Shown piece by piece: positions 55,022 through 64,000 of a stretch of 64,000 nt of DNA (position 1 is the stretch's first letter; each line of letters begins with the position of its first letter). The notes beneath the pieces were generated by a model, which was given only the letters and a program-made list of their open reading frames with translations, made no database searches and had not been told where the DNA came from. Origin of the DNA: Constantimarinum furrinae (lineage in GTDB: Bacteria > Bacteroidota > Bacteroidia > Flavobacteriales > Flavobacteriaceae); the NCBI RefSeq assembly GCF_014295415.1, contig NZ_CP052909.1, forward strand, positions 930,001 through 994,000. Reading direction: 5' to 3'. The translations under genes were made by a program, and so were the position numbers.

Positions 55022-56251
55022 CTATTTATCTTTAATGGCTTTATCATTTTGATGTATTGAGTCCTTGCTTTCCATTAAAAGAAAAATTAAAACAATCCCA
55101 AAATAATAAGCTCCCAATTGCCTGTGAAAAAAGCTTTCTATACTCGCAAACGACACTAAGGCAAGGATTAAAGCCGTGGCAAAAAAGTAATTCCATTTTT
55201 TAAGAAAAAATGAAATGAATATCAAACTAAACAGTAATGTCGCTAGAATTCCTGAACTTAAAACTAGGTCCATAAACTGATTGTGGGAATTAAAACGACT
55301 TTCCATAAAATAATTCTTCCGTCGGTTAGGCGTCACAGTTTCGCTATAACACTCAACCAGTCGATCTTTTGTTTCATAAAATCCCATTCCGGTTAGTGCA
55401 AAATTTTCTTCCTTAGCAATATTATAATTACACTGCCAGATAATAACCCTGGGTTCCATTTTTTTAAATAATTCTATATACCCTTTCTCTTGTTGGGCGC
55501 TATGCGTGTAGAAAAAACGTTCGCTTAAATTTTTGTTCAACATAAAGGCTACCACCATCAAACCTATGATTCCCAAAAAGAAAAATACATATTCCTTCTT
55601 CTTTTTAGAATAGAATATTTTGAGAAAAAATAACAGAATTAATAGTAGGATAGCTACCCGGGACGAAATAAGCAGAACAAACCCAGAACACAGAACGATG
55701 TTAGCAAAATACCACTTATTGTATTCGTTATACTTATTTCCTATTAAACCAATTGAGCTTATGACACTTATAACACAGAGAAAACCTAAGTATAATCTGT
55801 CTATAATAAGTACTTCATTTATTTCCCCGCCATATGCAAAATTAAATTCACCTTCCCGCATGTAAAAGAAATAAAGATGATACAATGAAATTGCAATACA
55901 GATAAGTACTGATATAATTACTGTCTTTTTTAAGTTTTCGGTTCGTTCTAGAGGAATTGCCAAGACGATCAACAAGAGGGAGGCCATTATTTTTTTCAAA
56001 ATGGTTAGATCTCTTTCGAAATCGTGAAAAAGCAAGCTGTTAAAGAATACCACGAGTATAAAGGCTGAAAAAATAATAACCTCTCTTTTTAATAAGATCT
56101 TAAAATTTTCTTTCCTTACCACAAATGGGAAAATGACCACTAATGCAATAAGTACAATATTAGGAACAGAGGTTGCGTATTTGTCTAAAGGAAGTACAAA
56201 GCAAAAGAATAAGAATAAGTACGGATAAATACTTTTTAAAATCGCAATCAT
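55022..56251 (-). CDS. O-antigen polymerase/ligase-like membrane protein (smaller)
   Basis: A 409-residue inner-membrane protein with about eleven hydrophobic segments. The loop RFNSHNQFMDLVLSSGI is the kind of periplasmic segment found in the O-antigen ligase/polymerase (Wzy_C/WaaL) family. It could polymerise repeat units (Wzy) or ligate the polymer. The reading frame is A+T-rich, as in its GT2 and GT4 neighbours. The ATG is five bases past a TAATTTTG box (56257-56264). Confidence 0.82.
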   Translation of the reverse strand: MIAILKSIYPYLFLFFCFVLPLDKYATSVPNIVLIALVVIFPFVVRKENFKILLKREVIIFSAFILVVFFNSLLFHDFERDLTILKKIMASLLLIVLAIPLERTENLKKTVIISVLICIAISLYHLYFFYMREGEFNFAYGGEINEVLIIDRLYLGFLCVISVISSIGLIGNKYNEYNKWYFANIVLCSGFVLLISSRVAILLLILLFFLKIFYSKKKKEYVFFFLGIIGLMVVAFMLNKNLSERFFYTHSAQQEKGYIELFKKMEPRVIIWQCNYNIAKEENFALTGMGFYETKDRLVECYSETVTPNRRKNYFMESRFNSHNQFMDLVLSSGILATLLFSLIFISFFLKKWNYFFATALILALVSFASIESFFHRQLGAYYFGIVLIFLLMESKDSIHQNDKAIKDK

Positions 56252-56324
56252 ACGCTCAAAATTAAGTTTTTTATTAAGTGTGCGTTATCATTCAATTAAT
56301 AATTAAATAAATTTTACCTCAGTG

Positions 56325-57125
56325 TTAGTTCCTTTTGGTGTACTTTTTAATAAACGTTGTTGCTTTACGTGGAAATAAATACAACAGCATGCCCCGAAAC
56401 AATCCTAAAACCGGATACCATCCAAAATAAAAGTTGTCTAAAACAATGGATATTCGATTTTTAACCTGAAGTCTTCTTTTAGTTGTTGATATTGAATGAG
56501 GCTCAATAATATAGTCTATCAACACTTCCGGTAGATTCTCGGCCTTATATTGTCGTATCACCTTAAAAAAGAATGCGTAATCCTGTGCGGCTCTCCTGTA
56601 TTTGTAGGGATAATTCCCTACGGTTTTTAAGATTTCAGTATAAAAAACAACAGACGGATTTAAGAACATGCTGTTAAAATACATCTTCTTTTTTATCTGT
56701 TCGTATGCACACGGATGTTTAAGCATATGCTTAAAATTACCTTTATCATCTAACACTCTGGCCCAAGTACCCAGTAGTTTTACATCCGGATTATTATCTA
56801 AATATTCTAACTGTCTTTGATATTTCCCCTTGTGATTAAAATCACCACAATCAAGACGCGCGATCAATTCATAGTCCATTTCCTGAGCCAACTGCAGCGC
56901 TCGGTTTGCCGCTACTCCAACCCCCAAATTGGTTTCAAGATAATCGAATATCAGTCTGCCATTAGTATAAATTTTCTGCAATTGTTCTTCGTTTGGCCTT
57001 TGTTCACTCCCATCGTCTACGACCAATACGTCAACTTTAAAAGGCTCATCTATGGTACGCAACGACTTCTCCAACCCTTCAGGGTTATTAAAATGTGCCA
57101 TTAAAACGATTAGCCTGCTTTTCAT
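56325..57125 (-). CDS. Glycosyltransferase family 2
   Basis: A 266-residue GT-A enzyme with MAHFNNPEGLEKSL at its N terminus, VVDDGSEQRP for nucleotide binding and ARLDCGD as the metal site. The end is basic and hydrophobic, which suggests membrane association. It starts three bases after the flippase stop and is followed by a 73-base gap. It probably adds one sugar of the repeat unit; donor and acceptor are unknown. Confidence 0.88.
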   Translation of the reverse strand: MKSRLIVLMAHFNNPEGLEKSLRTIDEPFKVDVLVVDDGSEQRPNEEQLQKIYTNGRLIFDYLETNLGVGVAANRALQLAQEMDYELIARLDCGDFNHKGKYQRQLEYLDNNPDVKLLGTWARVLDDKGNFKHMLKHPCAYEQIKKKMYFNSMFLNPSVVFYTEILKTVGNYPYKYRRAAQDYAFFFKVIRQYKAENLPEVLIDYIIEPHSISTTKRRLQVKNRISIVLDNFYFGWYPVLGLFRGMLLYLFPRKATTFIKKYTKRN

Positions 57126-57128
57126 GAA

Positions 57129-58430
57129 TTAAGACAAATAGGTTTTTATACGGTCTTTTCTATACGTATACACAACGGCTGCTAAATTCCATAGAATCAT
57201 GCTAATAGCAGTTGCTGAAGCTGCACCCAGCATGCCGTAATCGGGAATTAAAAACCAATTAAGTAATAAATTTGTGACAAAACCAAAAATAAGGATCTGA
57301 TGAAGTTTGTTTTGCTTTCCGGTCATATTCATATAAATCGCTACCGGACCACAAAGCGTATTAAACAGTTGTCCCAGTAATAAGATCCAAAGGGCCTCCT
57401 TAGCAATTTCATACTGTGATCCGAAAATGCCCAGAAAAAAAGTGGCAAATAAGCTGAGGATCAGTAGGGCTGGAACGCTTAGGATAAATATTAATCGAGC
57501 ACTGCTTTTGATCATCTCTTTCAATTGGGTTAGCTCTTGTTTTTTATAAATTTCCGCAATTTTAGGAGCAATAATAATGGTGACTGAATGAAGCGCCAGA
57601 GAAGTTGCTGTTGCCAATTTTACGGCTACCGAATAATAAGCCACTGTTTCAAAAGTAGAAAATTTACCGAGTAAAATAATATCGACGCTCTGCATCATAA
57701 AATAAGACACAGCGCTCAATGCCATAGGGTATGATTTTCTGAAGATACTGTTGTAAGTATATCGAATCCCTTTATCTTCAAACTGTTTTCGATTAAACGC
57801 AACAGCCACCTGAATTGAAGAGGCAATGGCTAAAATTATAAATCCTAACAGATATACTTCGACCAGCCACGTCATAGATTGGGCAAAATACAGGGCAACG
57901 GCTCCAAGAAAGAAGGGTAGGTATCTAAAAATATTGCGGTATAATTCTGAAAAAAGCGTGCGTTTTAATCCGCGTAACGTATCAATATTTAACATGGTAA
58001 GGGCAAAGGCTGCAAGCACCAATACAATTTGAAAGATGAGTTTGGCGGCATCTTCCTTATTGAAAAATTCATTAAAGAAACTGTCGTTGGTTACAGCTAC
58101 TATGCCTACGAACACCGCCGAAGTGCCTAAGATAATGGCGACCATCTTGGTATAGACACTTTTTAGTCCTCCCAATGATTCCTGAGCAAGAAGCACTCCT
58201 GAATAATAAATAATAGCCTGATTTGTACCGAGCAGACAAATACCTCCCAGAATAAGAAGACCAGATCGTACAAAATCATATTTGCCCACAAGTTCTGGGT
58301 CATAAAAATTTGTAAGAAACAAGGAAAGTAAAAAGAAAAATAATACTCCTGCAATACGCAATAGCAATACCTTTAGGCTCTTGTTTACAAGATTGCCCTT
58401 TAAATACTCAATGATATTTATTCTACCCAT
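57129..58430 (-). CDS. Oligosaccharide flippase (Wzx, MOP family)
   Basis: A 433-residue membrane protein with 12 or more hydrophobic segments and the family N terminus (KSLKVLLLRIAGVLFFFLLS). It should flip the finished undecaprenyl-linked repeat unit to the periplasm. The start overlaps the stop of the polymerase-like gene by eight bases. It differs clearly from the flippase at 31.6-33.1 kb, so the two serve separate pathways. Confidence 0.88.
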   Translation of the reverse strand: MGRINIIEYLKGNLVNKSLKVLLLRIAGVLFFFLLSLFLTNFYDPELVGKYDFVRSGLLILGGICLLGTNQAIIYYSGVLLAQESLGGLKSVYTKMVAIILGTSAVFVGIVAVTNDSFFNEFFNKEDAAKLIFQIVLVLAAFALTMLNIDTLRGLKRTLFSELYRNIFRYLPFFLGAVALYFAQSMTWLVEVYLLGFIILAIASSIQVAVAFNRKQFEDKGIRYTYNSIFRKSYPMALSAVSYFMMQSVDIILLGKFSTFETVAYYSVAVKLATATSLALHSVTIIIAPKIAEIYKKQELTQLKEMIKSSARLIFILSVPALLILSLFATFFLGIFGSQYEIAKEALWILLLGQLFNTLCGPVAIYMNMTGKQNKLHQILIFGFVTNLLLNWFLIPDYGMLGAASATAISMILWNLAAVVYTYRKDRIKTYLS

Positions 58431-59859
58431 CCCCCTTAGCTTTATTCTGTTTAAACACTGTAGTGCCGGTCATTTTAAGAAGGAGGGCAAAGCTCACCCA
58501 AAATCCAAAAACACGTATAGTGTCCATTTTTAGCCAGTTAAAGCAAAAACCTACCATCGATATTAATACTACTAAAGCGAGTAAATAGCGATCATCGTTT
58601 TTTCGTATAAGAGATAAACAAGCGGCAATAATTAGAGTGAGAAAAAGCAAAAACAATATCATCCCTATGATTCCGGTTTCCGCCAGTATTCGAGTGTAAA
58701 CATTATATCCCGGGGGAAAACTAGGGAATGTCTGATTTAAATATTTTAACTTGAATTCCCAGTTGCCGACGGTCGCCCAGTTCGGGTATTTATCTTTGGC
58801 TTCATAGGCCTGCATCCCGTAGCCTACACCCACTATGGGGTTCTCCTTAAATACCTCATAGCTGGCATATTGAATTCCGAATCTGGATCGGTTTGAAATA
58901 CTGTGATTGTCATCCTGAACCCCAAAGGAGGTAATTTTTTCAGTAATATATTCTGCAATGACTTTTCCCTTAAAAATTCCTACAGCAAAAATGAGAACGG
59001 CACTAAGTCCAATAAGCTTCAGAAATAAACTGTGATGCTCCTTTTTCTTAATAAGAAGGAATCCAAACAATAACACCTGAACGCCAATGATGACCAGTCC
59101 GGCTCGCGAATCTGAGAATAGCGCCAATACAATCACTGCGATGGCGGGTAAAAACCGTTTCAGCCCTTTTTCGGTAATGATATAACTGAACATCCATCCC
59201 GAAACTGTAAGCAAGTACGTCGCTAAGGCAGGGGCTTCGTAGGTAACTGAAGAAATTCTATCGTGTCCAAAATGCAGGTAAACATCGGTAAATGGAAACC
59301 ACTTATAGATCCACAAAATATTATAGAAAAAGACCATATTAAACTTTATAATAAGGATCTCTAATATTCCGTAGGATGTAACCATCAACATGCTGTAAAA
59401 GAACACCTTCCTTACCTTGTAAAAGAGGGTGATATTATCATAGCGTCTGAACACATTGTAGAAGGTTACTAAGAACAATATCCCGGAAATGATAAGTACC
59501 GCAAATTGCCTTATAAATCGTTCAATTCCAGATGTTTCTTTAAAATAGTATTGTGAGATATCGACAATATTGATAAAAAACGTGAGGACAAACCATCCCA
59601 TTAAAACCAGAAGTGCTTGAAAGAGAAGATTCTTAAATGGCAGGTTGATCTTCCTGGTAATGACTGCCTGAATTCCCAGAAATAATACTGCTAAGACCAT
59701 AAAGATCGCGGCGGGTTCTCTCTGGTATTCGCCCATAAAAGCCGGGCCCTTAAAAGAGCTGAAAGGAATATAGAAAATACCTACCATGACCATAGCAGCA
59801 ATGATCTGCCACAGGGTGATCTTCTCTTTTTCTAGTGCTATGTCTGGCTCTTTTTTCAA
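58423..59859 (-). CDS. O-antigen ligase/polymerase family membrane protein (larger)
   Basis: A 478-residue membrane protein with about twelve hydrophobic segments. A periplasmic loop (about 320-385) includes YASYEVFKENPIVGVGYGMQ and PSFPPGYNVYTRILAETGII, matching the Wzy_C/O-antigen ligase domain with the usual late GxG and H/N-rich loop. It is the second of two such proteins in the locus; one is probably the polymerase and the other may ligate or polymerise a second product. It starts nine bases after the sulfotransferase. Confidence 0.85.
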   Translation of the reverse strand: MKKEPDIALEKEKITLWQIIAAMVMVGIFYIPFSSFKGPAFMGEYQREPAAIFMVLAVLFLGIQAVITRKINLPFKNLLFQALLVLMGWFVLTFFINIVDISQYYFKETSGIERFIRQFAVLIISGILFLVTFYNVFRRYDNITLFYKVRKVFFYSMLMVTSYGILEILIIKFNMVFFYNILWIYKWFPFTDVYLHFGHDRISSVTYEAPALATYLLTVSGWMFSYIITEKGLKRFLPAIAVIVLALFSDSRAGLVIIGVQVLLFGFLLIKKKEHHSLFLKLIGLSAVLIFAVGIFKGKVIAEYITEKITSFGVQDDNHSISNRSRFGIQYASYEVFKENPIVGVGYGMQAYEAKDKYPNWATVGNWEFKLKYLNQTFPSFPPGYNVYTRILAETGIIGMILFLLFLTLIIAACLSLIRKNDDRYLLALVVLISMVGFCFNWLKMDTIRVFGFWVSFALLLKMTGTTVFKQNKAKGDG

Positions 59860-59868
59860 TAAAATTTA

Positions 59869-60780
59869 TTACTCTGTTAATTTCTCGTTCCAATATTGCG
59901 TTTTAACTCCAAATTCTTTCAGTCTTTTTACATCCTCCTTAAATATTTCAACCAAAAAGGCTTCAGAGCGTTGATCAATTCCAGGGGTTGGTTTTTTATA
60001 CTTATTTATAGTTTTGATCTTGATCTGTTTAAGCGTTGAGGTTAACGGAACTGTTTTCTTTATAAGGGTCTTGAGCTTATTCTGACCAAATATAAATTTA
60101 GTGATCGTGTTCGCTTCATATACCCCTCCGGGATTGAACTGCGTATCTAGGTTTTCCGGGATAAACGATTCTGAAACCTCTAAAAAATTATAAATCTCCC
60201 GAATTCCCTTTTCCTGATCCCGAACAAATTCTTCAAATGTGATGATCAATACATTATCAAAATTTGCTTTGATCTGTTTTATTTTTTCAGCATATAACGA
60301 ATTAAAGGTATAGTACCAAAAATCTGAATACTGTTGTTCACGGCGAGTTTCCTCGGCCAAAAGTGCTTCATAAAACGGCAAACTTTCACGCCCTTCTCTT
60401 ACCAGGTGCAAATAATTAGAATAGGCTCGTTTAATTGGGTCTCTTAATGTAATGATCACTTTGGTATCATTTCCCAAAGTATCCTTGATCTTTGGGATCA
60501 CAGATGGATAATTGGCATACGAAGGTGAGACATCACCAACTGCCTTTTCGTTTTTTGCTTCTTTATACAGTTTTTTGTACTCCTTTAAAGATCCGTAGTG
60601 AAAGCGCTTAACAGCCTTATCATTCTTTCCTGCATCCTGCTTTTTTATGATATCGTATGTAAAATAATGCAGCTCCTTTTGCTTGGGCAAGAAGATCTCC
60701 GGATGTTCATACAGATAATAATATAAAGAGGTTGAGCCACATTTAGGAAAACCGGCTACAATAAAATTTGGCAGTTTCAT
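59869..60780 (-). CDS. Sulfotransferase domain protein
   Basis: A 303-residue protein of the PAPS-dependent sulfotransferase family. The 5'-phosphosulfate loop is GFPKCGSTSL (about 9-18), and the 3'-phosphate site is VIITLRDPIKRAYSNY (about 109-124). No signal peptide, so it acts in the cytoplasm or on lipid-linked sugars at the inner face. It lies between the chain-length regulator and a polymerase gene, which suggests that the polysaccharide is sulfated. PAPS supply genes are not in the window. Confidence 0.9.
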   Translation of the reverse strand: MKLPNFIVAGFPKCGSTSLYYYLYEHPEIFLPKQKELHYFTYDIIKKQDAGKNDKAVKRFHYGSLKEYKKLYKEAKNEKAVGDVSPSYANYPSVIPKIKDTLGNDTKVIITLRDPIKRAYSNYLHLVREGRESLPFYEALLAEETRREQQYSDFWYYTFNSLYAEKIKQIKANFDNVLIITFEEFVRDQEKGIREIYNFLEVSESFIPENLDTQFNPGGVYEANTITKFIFGQNKLKTLIKKTVPLTSTLKQIKIKTINKYKKPTPGIDQRSEAFLVEIFKEDVKRLKEFGVKTQYWNEKLTE

Positions 60781-60804
60781 AACTATTCCGAATTTTTCGA
60801 GACC

Positions 60805-61785
60805 CTATCGATCTCTTTGGTCAGACCAACCCTTTGCTTTTCTATACGTACTGCGAATTACCGAGAACGCCACGAAGAAGAAAATCAAAAAGAAGGGTAC
60901 TAATATTGTTTTTCTATCCAGAATTCCAACAGATGAAACAAACTTTGGCTGATTGATCAATGAAACTACATCGTCGTACTTGATCAACTCAATTTTAAGC
61001 TTTTCGATCTCATCCATAATAATGCGCTTTTCTTCCAGCAAGAAATGAAGGTTGTTATTTTCATTGTTCTTAAAATACACCTGACTCGCCGCTGCAGCAA
61101 CCGCATTGGAGTCAACATAGCTTTCAAAAACCCCTTCGATGTCCTTTATACTTTTCTCATTGCGTGCGATCTTCGCTTTGGTTTCTTCAATAGAAACAGC
61201 CTTTATTTCCTGATAAAGATCGCTGCTGTTTAAATAGTTGATAAGGCTCTTTATCGTTTCATCACCCGCCACATGGGTCCCGGTAATTAGAAGTCGGTGG
61301 TAGGTGTACTCGGTATAAAAAACTTCAGACAACAGTATATCATCCTCAAAATCGGTTTGTGCCATATACTCCTCAAAAGTCCGGTCTTCGTCTTTGGTCT
61401 TTTTGGCAAGGTCCAGAATATTTACAATGGGAGTGATCTCCAGATCCTTTATCTCGATCTCATCGGTTTTGAAACCATATTTCGAAAGAAATTTTAAGTC
61501 CCCCTGTTTACTTTTGGATTTAAGAATTAAAATTGCGTTATAAACATAATTTGTACTGTTGAAATTATTCTGAATAATAACTTCCGTGATCTTTTCACCC
61601 TTACTGTTTTCCTTCCAGAAGTATCCGGCTGCAATACCAACAACAAGTAAAACGAGCAATATTATGATGTTTCTAATTACAAACTGAACACAGTGATATA
61701 ACCAGATCAAAAAATTGCGATACTGTTCCTTCAATTTCCTGAACACTACGCCTAAATCGATTTCATCATTATTATTTTGAGCCAT
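60805..61785 (-). CDS. Polysaccharide chain-length regulator (Wzz-like)
   Basis: A 326-residue membrane protein with a first helix at about 36-56 (RNIIILLVLLVVGIAAGYFW), a mainly helical periplasmic region with a coiled coil (about 195-275) and a second helix at about 290-310. There is no C-terminal tyrosine kinase domain and no Walker motif, so it is a Wzz-like rather than a Wzc-like protein. It probably sets polymer length together with one of the two polymerase-like proteins. It follows rfbD by 16 bases. Confidence 0.84.
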   Translation of the reverse strand: MAQNNNDEIDLGVVFRKLKEQYRNFLIWLYHCVQFVIRNIIILLVLLVVGIAAGYFWKENSKGEKITEVIIQNNFNSTNYVYNAILILKSKSKQGDLKFLSKYGFKTDEIEIKDLEITPIVNILDLAKKTKDEDRTFEEYMAQTDFEDDILLSEVFYTEYTYHRLLITGTHVAGDETIKSLINYLNSSDLYQEIKAVSIEETKAKIARNEKSIKDIEGVFESYVDSNAVAAAASQVYFKNNENNNLHFLLEEKRIIMDEIEKLKIELIKYDDVVSLINQPKFVSSVGILDRKTILVPFFLIFFFVAFSVIRSTYRKAKGWSDQRDR

Positions 61786-61801
61786 AGCCTAAAATTTACT
61801 G

Positions 61802-62659
61802 TTAATTATGTTTTTTATTAAGTAGCTGCTGTAAACTTTCATTCCAGTCGGCTGTGTTAATCCTAAGATCCTTATTTAACTTGCTGGTATCCAAAACGCT
61901 GTACACCGGTCTTGCTGCAAAAGTACGGTAATGGTCGGTTTTGGCAAGCATAGTATCTTTAATTTGCCCTGTATGTGTTAAAATAGCCTTCGCAAAGTCA
62001 TACCACGTTGCCTCTCCGTTGTTGGCGTAGTGGTACAACCCGTATTCCTTTTTGTTTTCTGAAATTACCTTTAGGAGTGCTATTGCCAGATCGTTAGCAT
62101 TTGTGGGTGTTCCGGTTTGTTCGGTGGTAATGGTCAGCGGCTTTTTTTCTTCGGAATACTTTAAGATCGTCTTTAAAAAATTATGCCCAAACTGCGAGTA
62201 CAACCAAGAGGTTCTGAAAATAAAGTGCGAAGGACAAAATTCAGTTACGTATTCCTCACCTTTTAGCTTTGACGCCCCATACACATTGATAGGATGCGTT
62301 GGATCGCTTTCCAGATAGGGAGTTCGCTTTGCTCCATTAAAAACATAGTCGGTGGAGATCTGAAGCATGATCACCTGGTTTTTAGCGCAAGCCTTTGCCA
62401 AATGCTTTGCTCCTTCTGCATTTATACCAAACGCGCGCTCCGATTCACTTTCTGCTTTTTCTACATTGGTATAAGCCGCAGTATTGATGCAGTGGGTGTA
62501 ATTACCATTCTGAAAAATTTCCGAAACAGCAGTTTCATTTTCGATATCAAGTTCTCCTTTAGAGACATATACCAACTCAATATCTTTAAAACGCGGGGCA
62601 GAATGCCTGATACATTTCGCTAATTGTCCGTTTGCCCCTGTAACCAGTACTTTGTTCAT
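61802..62659 (-). CDS. rfbD: dTDP-4-dehydrorhamnose reductase
   Basis: A 285-residue NAD(P)-dependent enzyme for the last step of dTDP-L-rhamnose synthesis. GANGQLAKC (8-16) is the cofactor loop, STDYVFNG and the catalytic YGASKLKGE follow. It overlaps rfbC by four bases. Full length. Confidence 0.95.
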   Translation of the reverse strand: MNKVLVTGANGQLAKCIRHSAPRFKDIELVYVSKGELDIENETAVSEIFQNGNYTHCINTAAYTNVEKAESESERAFGINAEGAKHLAKACAKNQVIMLQISTDYVFNGAKRTPYLESDPTHPINVYGASKLKGEEYVTEFCPSHFIFRTSWLYSQFGHNFLKTILKYSEEKKPLTITTEQTGTPTNANDLAIALLKVISENKKEYGLYHYANNGEATWYDFAKAILTHTGQIKDTMLAKTDHYRTFAARPVYSVLDTSKLNKDLRINTADWNESLQQLLNKKHN

Positions 62660-63201
62660 GAAATTGCTTCCTCGAAGGTGGGAAGTTCCAGGTCCTTTTC
62701 TGAAACTATAAAATTCTCTTTGGTAAGATGCCAGTCCAAAGATAAGGTTGCGTCGTTGTAAATGATTCCGCTTTCTGAAGCTTTATCGTAATAATTATCG
62801 CATTTATATGCAAAAACAGAGGTTTTAGAAAGTGTAATAAAGCCATGCGCAAATCCTCTTGGAACAAACAGTTGCAGGTGATCCACATCATCCAGGATCA
62901 CAGAGTAGGACTTTCCGAAGGTTTCAGAATCCTTTCTAATATCCACTACTATGTCCAGCACCTTTCCTTTTATTACTCTTACCAGTTTCGACTGAGCCAT
63001 GGGTCCGTGCTGAAAATGGAGGCCTCTCAACACCCCGTAGCTCGAAACCGACTGGTTATCCTGAACAAAATCGACATCTAATCCGGTGATTTTCTTAAAG
63101 TTCTCCCGGTTATACGATTCGTAAAATATTCCCCTCTCGTCCTTAAACACCCGGGGCTTTAATATAAAGCAATCCTTTAAATTCGTTTTTATCTGTTCCA
63201 A
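62656..63201 (-). CDS. rfbC: dTDP-4-dehydrorhamnose 3,5-epimerase
   Basis: A 181-residue cupin-like epimerase. Hallmarks are DERGIFYESY, QDNQSVSSYGVLRGLHFQ with the catalytic His in LHFQ, and VPRGFAHGFITLS. It converts dTDP-4-keto-6-deoxyglucose to the L-lyxo form. It lies between rfbA (five bases) and rfbD (four-base overlap). Confidence 0.96.
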   Translation of the reverse strand: MEQIKTNLKDCFILKPRVFKDERGIFYESYNRENFKKITGLDVDFVQDNQSVSSYGVLRGLHFQHGPMAQSKLVRVIKGKVLDIVVDIRKDSETFGKSYSVILDDVDHLQLFVPRGFAHGFITLSKTSVFAYKCDNYYDKASESGIIYNDATLSLDWHLTKENFIVSEKDLELPTFEEAIS

Positions 63202-63205
63202 ATCC

Positions 63206-64000
63206 TTAGTCTAATTGTATTAAATGTTTTCCATATCCGCTTTTCAGTAAGGGTTCCGCCAGGGCGGTCAATTCCTTCTTACTTATAAAACCCATCTCAT
63301 AAGCAGCTTCTTCAATGGAGCCGATCTTCAATCCTTGTCGTTCCTCGATCACCTCGACAAATTGAGCAGCCTGCATAAGGGATGCAAAAGTTCCTGTATC
63401 CAGCCATGCTGTACCCTTATCGAGTATACTAACACTTAGTTTTCCTCTTTGGAGATAGACGTTGTTCACTTCAGTGATCTCCAGTTCACCGCGTGCACTG
63501 GGTTTAATATTAGCTGCGATCTCGACCACATCATTATCGTAAAAATAGATCCCCGGAACGGCATAATTTGACTTTGGTTTAACCGGTTTTTCTTCAATTG
63601 ACAAGGCCTTTCCCTCCTTATCAAACTCCACCACCCCATATCGCTCGGGGTCGTGAACATGATACGCGTAGATGATTCCGCCATCGGGATCGTTATTGGA
63701 TTGCAATAGTTCCTTTAAACCCGATCCGTAAAAAATATTATCTCCAAGAACAAGCGCCACTTTATCGTCTCCAATAAAATCCCTTCCAATAATAAATGCC
63801 TCCGCCAGTCCGTTGGGATTGGGTTGCTCGGCATAGGTAAATTCACAGCCGTATTTTTTACCATCCCCCAGAAGTTTTTGAAACAACGGCAGGTCCTGAG
63901 GTGTCGAAATGATAAGTATTTCCTTAATCCCCGCATACATTAGCGTAGACAATGGATAATAGATCATCGGTTTGTCATAAACCGGCATCAATTGCTTGCT
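63206..64000 (-). CDS. rfbA: Glucose-1-phosphate thymidylyltransferase (5' end beyond the window)
   Basis: The first enzyme of dTDP-rhamnose synthesis. The frame is open to the right edge and starts within the family segment [18 protein letters not shown], so only about 25 N-terminal residues, including the nucleotide-binding GGSGTRL loop, are outside. Inside are [28 protein letters not shown] and GTAWLDTGT, all typical. The apparent ATG at 63991 is an internal Met. The dehydratase gene rfbB is not visible and is expected just beyond the edge or elsewhere. Confidence 0.95.
   Translation of the reverse strand, partial: SKQLMPVYDKPMIYYPLSTLMYAGIKEILIISTPQDLPLFQKLLGDGKKYGCEFTYAEQPNPNGLAEAFIIGRDFIGDDKVALVLGDNIFYGSGLKELLQSNNDPDGGIIYAYHVHDPERYGVVEFDKEGKALSIEEKPVKPKSNYAVPGIYFYDNDVVEIAANIKPSARGELEITEVNNVYLQRGKLSVSILDKGTAWLDTGTFASLMQAAQFVEVIEERQGLKIGSIEEAAYEMGFISKKELTALAEPLLKSGYGKHLIQLD

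Noticed and set aside
1-64000. tRNA, rRNA, CRISPR array, insertion sequence or prophage
   Set aside because: None seen: no transposase or integrase frames, no regularly spaced repeats and no cloverleaf-type sequence noticed on reading.

Overview
The window comes from a chromosome of the phylum Bacteroidota, most likely the family Flavobacteriaceae. The evidence is gene content (gliding/type IX secretion lipoproteins GldH and SprE, two secreted subtilases with type IX sorting domains, a bactofilin, flavobacterial DUF families) and promoters of the Bacteroidota type (TTTG, about 19 bases, TANNTTTG) with no usual Shine-Dalgarno sites. I found 60 protein-coding genes, one 29-residue small-ORF candidate, and no tRNA, rRNA, CRISPR array or insertion sequence. 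Genes are densely packed; several convergent pairs share their stop codons.

Layout. 1-7.8 kb: the end of a serine hydrolase gene, a DEDDy exonuclease, a small lipoprotein with two HGQPGHRCD repeats, a 1297-residue modular protease on the minus strand, and an OppDF-like double ABC ATPase. 7.8-14.7 kb (minus): a small-ORF unit, the ScoAB CoA-transferase, then ricT-gldH-PBP1A as one operon, and trhO. 14.8-25.6 kb: recA, an ECF sigma factor paired with an anti-sigma/beta-barrel fusion that should span both membranes, plsC, trpS, dprA, a HU-SPOR protein, an acyl-CoA thioesterase and a second secreted subtilase. 25.7-33.7 kb (minus): an envelope operon with a lipoprotein, flippase, dut, a TPR protein, a nucleotidyltransferase, another TPR protein, a DUF4292 lipoprotein and an EnvC-like degenerate LytM protein. 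33.75-42.5 kb (minus): sprE, bactofilin, atpZ, a small membrane protein and atpBEFHAG; the beta and epsilon genes (atpDC) are not here. 42.7-48 kb: a PaaE-like reductase, GT9, DUF4254, two small flavobacterial membrane-protein families and purD.

48-64 kb: a surface polysaccharide locus, nearly all on the minus strand and running off the right edge. Read in transcription order it encodes dTDP-rhamnose synthesis (rfbA, rfbC, rfbD), a chain-length regulator, a sulfotransferase, two O-antigen polymerase/ligase-like proteins, a flippase, glycosyltransferases of families 2 and 4, UDP-glucose dehydrogenase and UDP-glucuronate decarboxylase (UDP-GlcA and UDP-Xyl supply), a polyprenyl-phosphate sugar-1-phosphate transferase and a final GT2. 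A convergent CapK-like adenylate-forming enzyme sits at its end. A sulfated polymer containing rhamnose and xylose or glucuronate is a reasonable inference.

The points most worth following up are the sigma/dual-membrane anti-sigma pair, the strong intercistronic hairpins and private consensus promoter in the ATP synthase operon, the small-ORF unit near 7.8 kb, the repeat lipoprotein, near-leaderless promoters, and the EnvC-like protein that has lost every zinc ligand.
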